This document shows, piece after piece, positions 51,768-59,292 of a DNA stretch of 64,000 nucleotides (the stretch's first letter is position 1; each line of letters begins with the position of its first letter). The notes beneath the pieces are model-generated. The model was not told where the DNA came from, ran no database searches, and saw only the letters and a list, made by a program, of their open reading frames with translations. The DNA comes from Glutamicibacter uratoxydans (GTDB lineage Bacteria > Actinomycetota > Actinomycetes > Actinomycetales > Micrococcaceae): positions 124,001 through 188,000 of the forward strand of contig NZ_BJNY01000008.1 in NCBI RefSeq assembly GCF_006539925.1. Reading direction: 5' to 3'. Both the position numbers and the translations under genes were made by a program.

Positions 51768-53399
51768 ATGAGTATTTCAGTATCCCGCGTTCCGCAGATT
51801 GACGGAGCCGCAGACATCCTCTCCGATGAAGCACTTGCCTTCATCGAGAAGCTGCACCAGAAGTTCGCCGGCACCCGTGACGAGCTGCTGGCAGCCCGCG
51901 CAGTGCGCCGCAAGCAGTACTCCGATGCCAAGCGCATCGACTTTGATCCAGAGACCGCCGAGGTCCGCAACGGCGACTGGAAGGTCGCTCCGGCTCCGGC
52001 TGCGCTGACCGACCGCCGCGTTGAAATCACCGGCCCGGCAACCCCAGCCAAGATGGCTATCAACGCGCTGAACTCCGGCGCCAAGGTCTGGCTGGCCGAC
52101 CTGGAAGACGCTTCCACCCCGAAGTGGGACAACGTCATTGACGCCGTGCTGAACCTGTCGGCCGCCGCCAAGGGCACCCTGTCCTACACCGATGCCAAGA
52201 CCGGCAAGTCCTACGCGCTGCGCACCGACGCCCCGCTGGCAACCATCGTCGTGCGCCCACGCGGCTGGCACATGGTGGAAAACAACGTGATCGTCGACGG
52301 CAAGCCTGCTGTTGGCGCACTGGTCGACTTCGGCCTGCACTTCTTCCACAACGCCAAGGCACTTGCAGCATCGGGCCAGGGTCCGTTCTACTACCTGCCG
52401 AAGATGGAACACTACCTGGAATCCCGCCTGTGGAACGAGGTCTTCACCTTTGCCCAGGCCGAGCTGGGCATCGACTACGGCACCGTGCGCGCCACCATGC
52501 TGATCGAAACCATTCCTGCAGCATTCCAGATGGACGAGTTCCTCTACGAACTGCGCGACCACGCTGCTGGCCTGAACGCCGGCCGCTGGGACTACCTGTT
52601 CTCCGTCATCAAGACCTTCCGCGAGGCCGGCGAGCAGTTCATCGTTCCGGACCGCGCCGATGTCGCGATGACCGCTCCGCTGATGCGCGCCTACACCGAA
52701 CTGCTGGTGAAGACCTGCCACAAGCGTGGCGCCTTCGCCATGGGCGGCATGGCTGCCTTCATCCCTAACCGCCGCGAACCAGATGTCACCGCAGCAGCCT
52801 TCGAGAAGGTCCGCGCCGACAAGACCCGCGAAGCAAACGACGGCTTCGACGGCTCGTGGGTTGCCCACCCAGACCTGGTTTCGACCTGCCGCGAAGTCTT
52901 CGATTCGGTGCTTGGCGACAAGCCAAACCAGATCGACAAGCAGCGCCCAGAGGTCGAGGTCACCGCAGAGCAGCTGCTGGATGTCGCCAGCGCACCGGGC
53001 TCCGTGACCGAGGCAGGCGTCCGCCTGAACCTCTACGTGGCTGTCGCCTACACCGCCGTATGGCTGTCGGGCAACGGCGCCGTGGCAATCCACAACCTGA
53101 TGGAAGATGCAGCCACCGCTGAAATCTCCCGCTCGCAGATCTGGCAGCAGATCCGCAACAAGGTTGTCGCCACCGATACCGGCAACACCATTACCGCTGA
53201 ACTTGTTGCCAACATCCTCGCCGAGGAAGTTGAGCACCTGCGCGGTGAGATCAACGACGAAGCACGCTTCGCAGCCTACTACGAGCCGGCCGCCAAGCTG
53301 ATCGGCACCATGGTTTCCGGCCGCGACGAGGACTTCGCCGACTTCCTCACCACCCCTGCATACGAACTACTGGAAAAGGAATACGTGACCAAGCCATGA
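51768..53399 (+). CDS. aceB: malate synthase A
   Basis: Condenses glyoxylate and acetyl-CoA to malate in the cytoplasm. The 543-aa protein has the form A length and motifs: LADLEDASTPKWDN with the catalytic/metal acidic pair, VVRPRGWHMVE with the catalytic Arg, MLIETIPAAFQMDEFLYELR and GMAAFIPNR; the catalytic Asp lies in NLMEDAATAEISRSQIWQ. AAGGAG precedes the ATG. Strong codon bias (CTG, GGC, AAG, ATC) points to high expression. It heads the operon with DUF6986 and ureidoglycine aminohydrolase, so its main duty here is taking up glyoxylate from purines. Confidence 0.96.
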   Translation: MSISVSRVPQIDGAADILSDEALAFIEKLHQKFAGTRDELLAARAVRRKQYSDAKRIDFDPETAEVRNGDWKVAPAPAALTDRRVEITGPATPAKMAINALNSGAKVWLADLEDASTPKWDNVIDAVLNLSAAAKGTLSYTDAKTGKSYALRTDAPLATIVVRPRGWHMVENNVIVDGKPAVGALVDFGLHFFHNAKALAASGQGPFYYLPKMEHYLESRLWNEVFTFAQAELGIDYGTVRATMLIETIPAAFQMDEFLYELRDHAAGLNAGRWDYLFSVIKTFREAGEQFIVPDRADVAMTAPLMRAYTELLVKTCHKRGAFAMGGMAAFIPNRREPDVTAAAFEKVRADKTREANDGFDGSWVAHPDLVSTCREVFDSVLGDKPNQIDKQRPEVEVTAEQLLDVASAPGSVTEAGVRLNLYVAVAYTAVWLSGNGAVAIHNLMEDAATAEISRSQIWQQIRNKVVATDTGNTITAELVANILAEEVEHLRGEINDEARFAAYYEPAAKLIGTMVSGRDEDFADFLTTPAYELLEKEYVTKP

Positions 53400-54652
53400 G
53401 CAACGTCTTCGATGAGTCAACGCTAGCCAGCGTAGAGGCACAGCTCGCCGCTACCGATCAGCTGCTGGAAAACGCCTACCCAGGCGATACCGGCGCACGC
53501 CAGCCAGTGCACACCGTGTACGTGCCGGGTGACAAGTTCACCGGCGAACTGCCTGCAGCCTGGGGCTCCAACGCTCTGGCCGCCGCCGGCGATTCGGCAG
53601 GCCTTGCCAAGCTCGCTGCAAAGCTGAACTTGGCTGAACCTGAGCGCCTGGGCGAGCTGGTTGCCGCAAAGCTGGTCAGCGAACCCATCGAAGACCTGCG
53701 CTTGGACTTTGAAGACGGCTACGGCAACCGCACGGACGCCGAGGAGGATGCAGCCGCCCTGTCTGCAGCCGACGCGGTCTCCGCTGCCGTAGCCGCCGGT
53801 CAGGCTCCCGCCTACATCGGCATCCGCTTCAAGTGCTTCGAGGCACCGACCCGCGCCCGCGGCATCCGCACCCTTGACCTGTTCGTTTCGCGCCTGGTCG
53901 CCAACGGCGGCCTGCCTGACGGCCTGCGCCTGACCTTGCCGAAGGTCACCACCGTGGCCCAGGTAGAGTCGATGGTCTTCCTAGCCGAGAAGCTGGAAGA
54001 AGCCCACGGCCTGGAAGCCGGACGCATCCGCTTCGAGGTGCAGGTGGAGACCCCGCAGGTGATCATCGCCGCCGATGGCACCCACCCTGTCGCCACCCTG
54101 ATTCATGCAGGCAAGGGCCGCGTGTCCTCGCTGCACTACGGCACCTACGACTACTCGGCATCCCTGGGCGTAGCCGCCGGCTACCAGTCCATGGAGCACC
54201 CGGTGGCAGACTTCGCCAAGGACGTCATGCAGGTTGCCGTTGCCGGCACCGGCGTGGAACTGTCCGACGGCTCCACCAACATCATCCCTGCCGGCGATCC
54301 TGAGAACATCGCGGCAGCCTGGGAACTGCACGCCCGTCTGGTCAACCGCCACCTGACCCGTGGCATCTACCAGGGCTGGGATATGCACGAGAACCAGCTG
54401 GTCACCCGCTATCTGGCAACCTTCGCATTCTTCCGCGAAGGCCTGCAGGCGGCGGCCACCCGACTGCGCAACTACGTGCACAAGATCGAATCGGCCATTA
54501 TGGACGAGCCAGCCACCGCCCGCGCGCTGGCCCGCTACATCCACCGCGGCGTCACCTGCGGAGCCGTGACCTCGCAGGAAGTCACCGATCTTGCCCAGAT
54601 TTCCCTCGACGAATTGGAAGCGATTGCGCTGAATCGCTCCCACGCTAACTAG
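53396..54652 (+). CDS. DUF6986 family protein (HpcH/CitE-like TIM barrel)
   Basis: A 418-aa protein of unproven function whose ATG overlaps the aceB stop (ATGA). It is related to the HpcH/HpaI aldolase and citrate lyase beta families: DLRLDFEDGYGNRTDAEED holds the D-x-E-D Mg2+ region, YIGIRFKCFEAPTRARG a likely CoA or carboxylate site, and RFEVQVETPQVIIAADG the second metal-Glu strand; SLHYGTYDYSASLGVA follows. The barrel is of the same general type as malate synthase. By position it should act on a glyoxylate or ureidoglycolate compound, either forming or splitting a C-C or C-N bond; this is inference. Confidence 0.82.
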   Translation: MSNVFDESTLASVEAQLAATDQLLENAYPGDTGARQPVHTVYVPGDKFTGELPAAWGSNALAAAGDSAGLAKLAAKLNLAEPERLGELVAAKLVSEPIEDLRLDFEDGYGNRTDAEEDAAALSAADAVSAAVAAGQAPAYIGIRFKCFEAPTRARGIRTLDLFVSRLVANGGLPDGLRLTLPKVTTVAQVESMVFLAEKLEEAHGLEAGRIRFEVQVETPQVIIAADGTHPVATLIHAGKGRVSSLHYGTYDYSASLGVAAGYQSMEHPVADFAKDVMQVAVAGTGVELSDGSTNIIPAGDPENIAAAWELHARLVNRHLTRGIYQGWDMHENQLVTRYLATFAFFREGLQAAATRLRNYVHKIESAIMDEPATARALARYIHRGVTCGAVTSQEVTDLAQISLDELEAIALNRSHAN

Positions 54653-54665
54653 GAGAATTTTCCTC

Positions 54666-55499
54666 ATGACTGTTCCAGCACAGGTGAAGAGCCCGTACTA
54701 CAACACCTACGGCGGACACCCGCCTCAGAGCGACCTGCTCACCGACCGCGCAGTGGTCACCGAGGCCTACACCGTCATCCCTAAGGGCGTTCTGCGTGAC
54801 ATCGTCACCAGCGTGTTCCCTGAGTTCACCGGTACCCGCGCCTGGGTTCTGAACCGCCCGGTTGCCGGCGGCCCAACCACCTTCTCGCAGGTGATCGTCG
54901 AGATCTCTGCAGGCGGCGGCGCTGAGAAGCCAGAGCCGCAGGCAGATGTCTCCTCCTTCCTGTTCGTGGTCGGCGGCGAGCTGACCCTGACCCTGGAAGG
55001 CGAAGAGCACGTTCTTGCAGAAGGCGGCTTCGCATTCGTTCCGCCAAACGCCAACTGGTCGTTGAAGAACAACCGCGAAGAGATCACCACCTTCCACTGG
55101 ATCCGCAAGCGCTACGAAGCCCTGGACTACGTTCCGGCTCCGAAGGCTGTTGTGGGCAACGAGAAGGACATTGTTCCAGGCGCAATGCCGGACACCGACA
55201 ACAAGTGGCGCACCACCCGTATGCTCGATCCAGAGGATCTGTCCTACGACTTCGGCGTCAACATCGTGACCTTCGAACCAGGCGCATCGATTCCATTCGC
55301 CGAAACCCACGTCATGGAGCACGGCCTGTACGTGCTTGAAGGCAAGGCAGTCTACCGCCTGAACGACGACTGGGTAGAGGTCGAAGCCGGCGACTACATG
55401 GCGCTGCGCGCGTTCTGCCCGCAGGCTTGCTATGCAGGCGGCCCGGACAACTTCCGCTACCTGCTGTACAAGGATCAGAACCGCCAGATCACCTTGTAA
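54666..55499 (+). CDS. allE: (S)-ureidoglycine aminohydrolase
   Basis: Releases ammonia from (S)-ureidoglycine to give (S)-ureidoglycolate in allantoate degradation. The 277-aa bicupin has both halves: the N-terminal cupin around residues 65-125 (SSFLFVVGGELTLTLEGEEH) and the C-terminal one with the Mn2+ site E-x-H-x3-H in PFAETHVMEHGLYVLEG, plus the Gln of RAFCPQACYAGG. These ligands match those known for plant and E. coli enzymes. RNRQITL-type C terminus is typical. It lies 13 bases after DUF6986; GGAGA precedes the ATG. Confidence 0.93.
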   Translation: MTVPAQVKSPYYNTYGGHPPQSDLLTDRAVVTEAYTVIPKGVLRDIVTSVFPEFTGTRAWVLNRPVAGGPTTFSQVIVEISAGGGAEKPEPQADVSSFLFVVGGELTLTLEGEEHVLAEGGFAFVPPNANWSLKNNREEITTFHWIRKRYEALDYVPAPKAVVGNEKDIVPGAMPDTDNKWRTTRMLDPEDLSYDFGVNIVTFEPGASIPFAETHVMEHGLYVLEGKAVYRLNDDWVEVEAGDYMALRAFCPQACYAGGPDNFRYLLYKDQNRQITL

Positions 55500-55658
55500 G
55501 TCGATGCTGAACTAAGACTGCCAGGGCCAGGACCCAGGTAGACCCGCCAATTGCCGGCGTATCATTTCCACCTCATGTTCCAGTGATGTTTCTTTGCTCG
55601 GAAATGGTGGGCCGGTGTTGGGGTCTATCGGGTTCTGGCCCTGGTTTTTAACAGAAAT

Positions 55659-55691
55659 GAGCTGCTCCCCAGAAATGTTGGGGAGCAGCTC
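55659..55691 (-). terminator. terminator of the secreted propeller-like protein gene
   Basis: Perfect 12-bp arms GAGCTGCTCCCC (55659-55670) and GGGGAGCAGCTC (55680-55691) with a 9-base loop; ATTTCTGTTAAAAA follows on the minus strand. The 160 bp between allE and this hairpin show nothing else. Confidence 0.72.
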
Positions 55692-55724
55692 AAGCTGTCT
55701 TCAGCGCAAGCACTCGCTTCGCTA

Positions 55725-56648
55725 TCAGCCGTTGTAGGAGTTTGTGAAGCCGGTGGAGATCCGAGTGCCGTTGGTGACGGTTGGCAGTGCATCGGGAGTC
55801 GACTTGCTGACGTAGTAGAGCCAGACATCGCCGGCCTTGGTCGTCGCCAGCAGCGGTGCAGTCCTGCTCCTATTCCCGTTAGCGTCGGTGCAGTTGCCTA
55901 CCGAGAAGGAAACGAAGTTCTGCCACGTCGAGGATCTGACCACCTTCGAGGTCCATTTCGTAGGAGTTGCACGAGGAATGGTGTACTCGATCAGACGCCC
56001 ATCTGAGGCGTTGGACAGGAAGATATCTGCCTGGTCGCCATTAGCTAAAGTCTTGGTCATCCAATAGCTGAACCCTTTGAGGGAACCCCAGCCACGAGGG
56101 GATACCTGAACTGTGCCGTACATGTTGGCAACGCCCTGCGACTGGGTATAGCGCATGAGTGCGCCTTGATCAGTGATTGCATAGGTGTAGGTGACACCGG
56201 TGACCGTATCGTATTTATCGGTGACGACCACGTCGGTCATGGTGCGGATGCCGCCCCAAGTGTTGTTGACCGCTGTTGATTTGTAGCCATCAACAACGTA
56301 GAGGGTCCCGGTTGGGCTGGTCGCATAGAGGCGGGAGTCGAAACCGTTTTTCTCCACTAGCGCTTTCGGGTTGAATCCCAGATTCGTGTGGATCACCGGA
56401 TTGGTGTTGACGAACGCGTCGACGCCAGGGCCGCCCGCATTGGAACCTGGCCAGGAGGCATACTGTATGCCATTAAGCGTCCCGGGGGAAACTTGATTTC
56501 CTCGGAGCATATCTGCGTTGCAGGAATAACCTGCCGGGCCTTCTGGCGCCGGCGCGTAGGCGGCGGCCGGGCTCGCCAGTGTTGTGCTGAGCGCACCCGC
56601 GGCCAGCACGCCGAGGGCGGCTTTGATGAATCTGTTGGATTTAATCAT
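55725..56648 (-). CDS. secreted protein, tachylectin/propeller-like
   Basis: A 307-aa exported protein. From ATG 56648 a Sec signal peptide runs to LASPAAAYAP, without lipobox. The mature part has repeated beta units with Tyr/Gly ends: DSRLYATSPTGTLYVVDGYK, YTYAITDQGALMRYTQ, DIFLSNASDGRLIEYTI and DVWLYYVSKST, i.e. four to five blades like the tachylectin-type propellers that bind sugars. Two Cys may pair. TATACT stands 6 bases before the ATG with no Shine-Dalgarno, fitting a leaderless mRNA. Base composition is lower in GC than its neighbours, suggesting transfer. Specific ligand unknown. Confidence 0.72.
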   Translation of the reverse strand: MIKSNRFIKAALGVLAAGALSTTLASPAAAYAPAPEGPAGYSCNADMLRGNQVSPGTLNGIQYASWPGSNAGGPGVDAFVNTNPVIHTNLGFNPKALVEKNGFDSRLYATSPTGTLYVVDGYKSTAVNNTWGGIRTMTDVVVTDKYDTVTGVTYTYAITDQGALMRYTQSQGVANMYGTVQVSPRGWGSLKGFSYWMTKTLANGDQADIFLSNASDGRLIEYTIPRATPTKWTSKVVRSSTWQNFVSFSVGNCTDANGNRSRTAPLLATTKAGDVWLYYVSKSTPDALPTVTNGTRISTGFTNSYNG

Positions 56649-56967
56649 GCGATTAGTATAAACCATGGCGGAACCGGCAAATTAAGGCGGTGACGTTCAC
56701 TGGTCGGCAAGAAATCCCAGACCACTGTTTCAGCTGAATCCTAACCATGGGGTCGGAGGCAATCGCAGCGCACACAACCTTGATGGAGTCCTGTCGCTGC
56801 GGGAGAAGTTTGCCGATGAAGGGGCGATACCAGTAGCACTGCGAGGAGACCTCAACGCGGCAGCGGCGCCAGCCGGCAGCCTCGCGCCACCTGAAGATAC
56901 GGGTGGCTTACGGGCTGCTCGCGAGCGAAACGCCAAGAACCGTAACAGCTTTGCTGCGGCAGGCGGC
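56649..56967. other. intergenic region with possible gene remnant
   Basis: 319 bp. A plus-strand frame without a start codon runs from about 56690 (after TAA) through 56967 with protein-like composition (for example VLSLREKFADEGAIPVALRG), overlapping the next gene antisense. It may be a decayed gene; otherwise only the promoter of the secreted protein is seen. Confidence 0.3.
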
Positions 56968-57408
56968 TCAGAGTTCGGCGCGGCCGAGCAAGGCTGGATA
57001 TTCCACGTTCATCAACAGCCGCAGAGTTGCCTTCTGCATGAAGGACATGACCAGCACGTCGATAATGAGCGCCGCAGACAGCGCAACGACCCAGAGGTTG
57101 TCCATGACCCAGGCGGCCGGATCGAATCCGGAAACCGTGTAGCGCAAGATGATCAGCACGATGACAGCAAGCAGGACTGGCAGAGCTACAACACCGGAAA
57201 GCATGTTGAACATGCGCGAGCGCTTGTAGGTCTTGCGGAACCCCTCTCCACCCACGTGTTCCTCCAGCGCAATGCACTGCTCGTAGAAGTCGTCCCTAAG
57301 CTGAACCGGCAGACCTTTTGCCGGAATGGCAAGGTGCAATTTACGCAGCTCCTCGGCAAGCTGAAGCGTGCCGAGAGTAGTGCTTGCCATGTGGTGCATG
57401 GAGCTCAT
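56968..57408 (-). CDS. small two-helix membrane protein of unknown function
   Basis: A 146-aa protein that I do not recognise. ATG 57408 is chosen because AAAGGA lies about 9 bases upstream; the longer frame to 57597 has no such support. The N-terminal half is soluble and helical (LQLAEELRKLHLAIPAKGLP, CIALEEHVGGEGFRKTYKRS); two membrane helices follow, LSGVVALPVLLAVIVLIIL and LWVVALSAALIIDVLVMSF, and a short end. Single gene between a remnant and the thiol peroxidase. Confidence 0.65.
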   Translation of the reverse strand: MSSMHHMASTTLGTLQLAEELRKLHLAIPAKGLPVQLRDDFYEQCIALEEHVGGEGFRKTYKRSRMFNMLSGVVALPVLLAVIVLIILRYTVSGFDPAAWVMDNLWVVALSAALIIDVLVMSFMQKATLRLLMNVEYPALLGRAEL

Positions 57409-57693
57409 GGTTGACGGGTTCCTTTGCGATGGGTAGCGCGGCATCGGTGGACACCGTAGACAGAATTCTTGCAGTGGTTGCGGTTTAGGGGAAATTGGCT
57501 GCTCATCGGCCTGGAGTGCGCAAGCCCCTCTGACGTCGAAGCCAGCTCCGGGTCCAGAGGGCTGACAAACCTCTGTGCGTACAGGATCGAAGCTCACCTG
57601 CAGAAAGATCGTTGAATCGGAGCTTTGCGGTTTCGAAGGTCATAATTTGAAAAGCGCGATGCCACGCGCGAGAGCGGTGGTAAATACTGGTAT

Positions 57694-58194
57694 ATGACAT
57701 CATTTACAGTCCGAGGCGGAACGGCGCAGACCGTAGGCGAACTCCCGCCAGTAGGCGCCACTGCACCCGCATTCACATTGGCCGCCGCCGACCTCTCCGA
57801 TATTTCCTTGGCCGATTTGGCAGGCCAGCGCATTGTTCTGAATATCTTCCCCTCCGTTGATACCGGCGTCTGCGCGGCGTCGGTGAGGCGGTTCAACGAG
57901 CTGGCGGCTTCGCTTGAAGACACGACCGTCATCTGCGTGTCGAAGGACTTGCCGTTTGCCCTGGGACGGTTCTGCGGAGCTGAAGGCATTGAACGAGTCA
58001 TGGCAGCTTCCGCATTCCGTTCCAGCTTCGGCGAAGACTATGGGATCACTCAAGCCAACGGCCCGCTGGCAGGCCTTTTTGCCCGAGGCATCGTCGTCCT
58101 TGACCGGCAGTCGGTCGTGTTGCATTCCCAAATCAATGAAGACCTGCACACGGAGCCGGACTATGAGGCGGTGCTCGCCGCACTGGCGGATTAG
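57694..58194 (+). CDS. tpx: thiol peroxidase (atypical 2-Cys peroxiredoxin)
   Basis: Reduces H2O2 and lipid hydroperoxides using thioredoxin. The 166-aa protein has the Tpx pattern: peroxidatic Cys in FPSVDTGVCAASVRRFNE (about residue 60), resolving Cys in ALGRFCGAEGI (about 94) and the conserved Arg of the active site in FGEDYGITQANGPLAGL-RG region. No Shine-Dalgarno; TAAATA stands 7 bases before the ATG, so the mRNA is probably leaderless. It may help remove H2O2 produced by uricase, although it is far from it. Confidence 0.93.
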   Translation: MTSFTVRGGTAQTVGELPPVGATAPAFTLAAADLSDISLADLAGQRIVLNIFPSVDTGVCAASVRRFNELAASLEDTTVICVSKDLPFALGRFCGAEGIERVMAASAFRSSFGEDYGITQANGPLAGLFARGIVVLDRQSVVLHSQINEDLHTEPDYEAVLAALAD

Positions 58195-58224
58195 CGGGCC
58201 ACCGCCGATGCCAGCCATCACACT

Positions 58225-58262
58225 GCTGTGCCCTCGCCTCTGCAAAGTGACGAGGGCACAGC
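58225..58262. terminator. bidirectional terminator after tpx
   Basis: Perfect 12-bp arms GCTGTGCCCTCG (58225-58236) and CGAGGGCACAGC (58251-58262), 14-base loop, between convergent tpx and SDR genes. Confidence 0.7.
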
Positions 58263-58277
58263 CAGAGCTTGGCTTCG

Positions 58278-59120
58278 CTAAACCTCGAAGCTCAGCTGCG
58301 GGTTTACCCGGGCGCGGATCATTTCGGCGCGCGGCACAACACCCTGGTCAATTGCCTCCGGCTGCGGCGTGACCCAATAGCGGCCCTCGGCGACCTGTTC
58401 GAAGACCCGGCGCGCGTGCTCCTCGGCGGTAATGCCCATCTCATCGGCGCGCTGCTGCAGCGCATCGTTGAATGCCTGCGCCGCGGGAAGGGTGGCTCCT
58501 TCTTTGGCGCTGGAGAAGATGTCGGACTTCACCGAATCCGGCAGCACCACAGAGACCTGGATCGGCGCTTCCTGCATCTGCAGTTCGTAGTAGAGCGACT
58601 CGGTCAGCGCGAGCGTGCCGAACTTGGTGACGCTGTAGGGCGCCATCAAGGGGCTGGGGAACATGCCTCCGATGGATGAGACCTGCAGGAACCAGCCCTG
58701 GGTCTTCTGCTGGAGCATGCGGGGGATGAACGCGCGCATGACGTTGACATAGCCGCCGATGTTGACGCGCAGCACCGAGTCCCAGCGTTCCGCTGGAACT
58801 TCCCACGAAAAGCCCATGGCCATGATGCCCGCATTGTTGATCACCATGTCGACCTGGCCAAAACGGCCGACCGCTTGGCTGGCCATGGCCTCCACGGACT
58901 GGGGGTCGGAGACGTCGGTGACGACGGCTTCCACCTCGGCTCCGTTCGCGCGCAGCTGAGCGGCGACCGATTCAAGCCGATCCGCGGCGATGTCGGCGAG
59001 GACGAGCTTCATGCCCAGACCTGCGGCGTACCGCGCGAAGCCTTCTCCGATGCCGGCGGATGCCCCGGTGACCACGGCGGTCTTTCCAGCAAATAGGTCC
59101 GATGGTGCCAAAGCGCTCAT
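58278..59120 (-). CDS. SDR family oxidoreductase
   Basis: A 280-aa classical short-chain dehydrogenase: TAVVTGASAGIGEGFARY, Asp after the second strand (LVLADIAADRLE) indicating NAD(H), MVINNAGIMAMG, the catalytic Ser in LQVSSIGG and YSVTKFGTLAL with Tyr and Lys. The C-terminal part (about 210-280) is longer than usual and may form a substrate lid. ATG 59120 has AGAGGATCGCC upstream; the frame further upstream is not conserved-looking. Substrate unknown. Confidence 0.88.
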   Translation of the reverse strand: MSALAPSDLFAGKTAVVTGASAGIGEGFARYAAGLGMKLVLADIAADRLESVAAQLRANGAEVEAVVTDVSDPQSVEAMASQAVGRFGQVDMVINNAGIMAMGFSWEVPAERWDSVLRVNIGGYVNVMRAFIPRMLQQKTQGWFLQVSSIGGMFPSPLMAPYSVTKFGTLALTESLYYELQMQEAPIQVSVVLPDSVKSDIFSSAKEGATLPAAQAFNDALQQRADEMGITAEEHARRVFEQVAEGRYWVTPQPEAIDQGVVPRAEMIRARVNPQLSFEV

Positions 59121-59292
59121 GGCGATCCTCTTTCTACAGCGGTGGGGACTGCCTGGCGCCGCCCCCTGCTGCGAGGCTAACACCGCGGCGGGCATAAGGA
59201 CAGGGTGTTCTTCGGCGGCCAAATTGCTGGACAAGTGCACCCAAAGCGCCTACCCGTGAACCGGGTCGGCGCTCCGGGTGCAGGCTGTCGCC

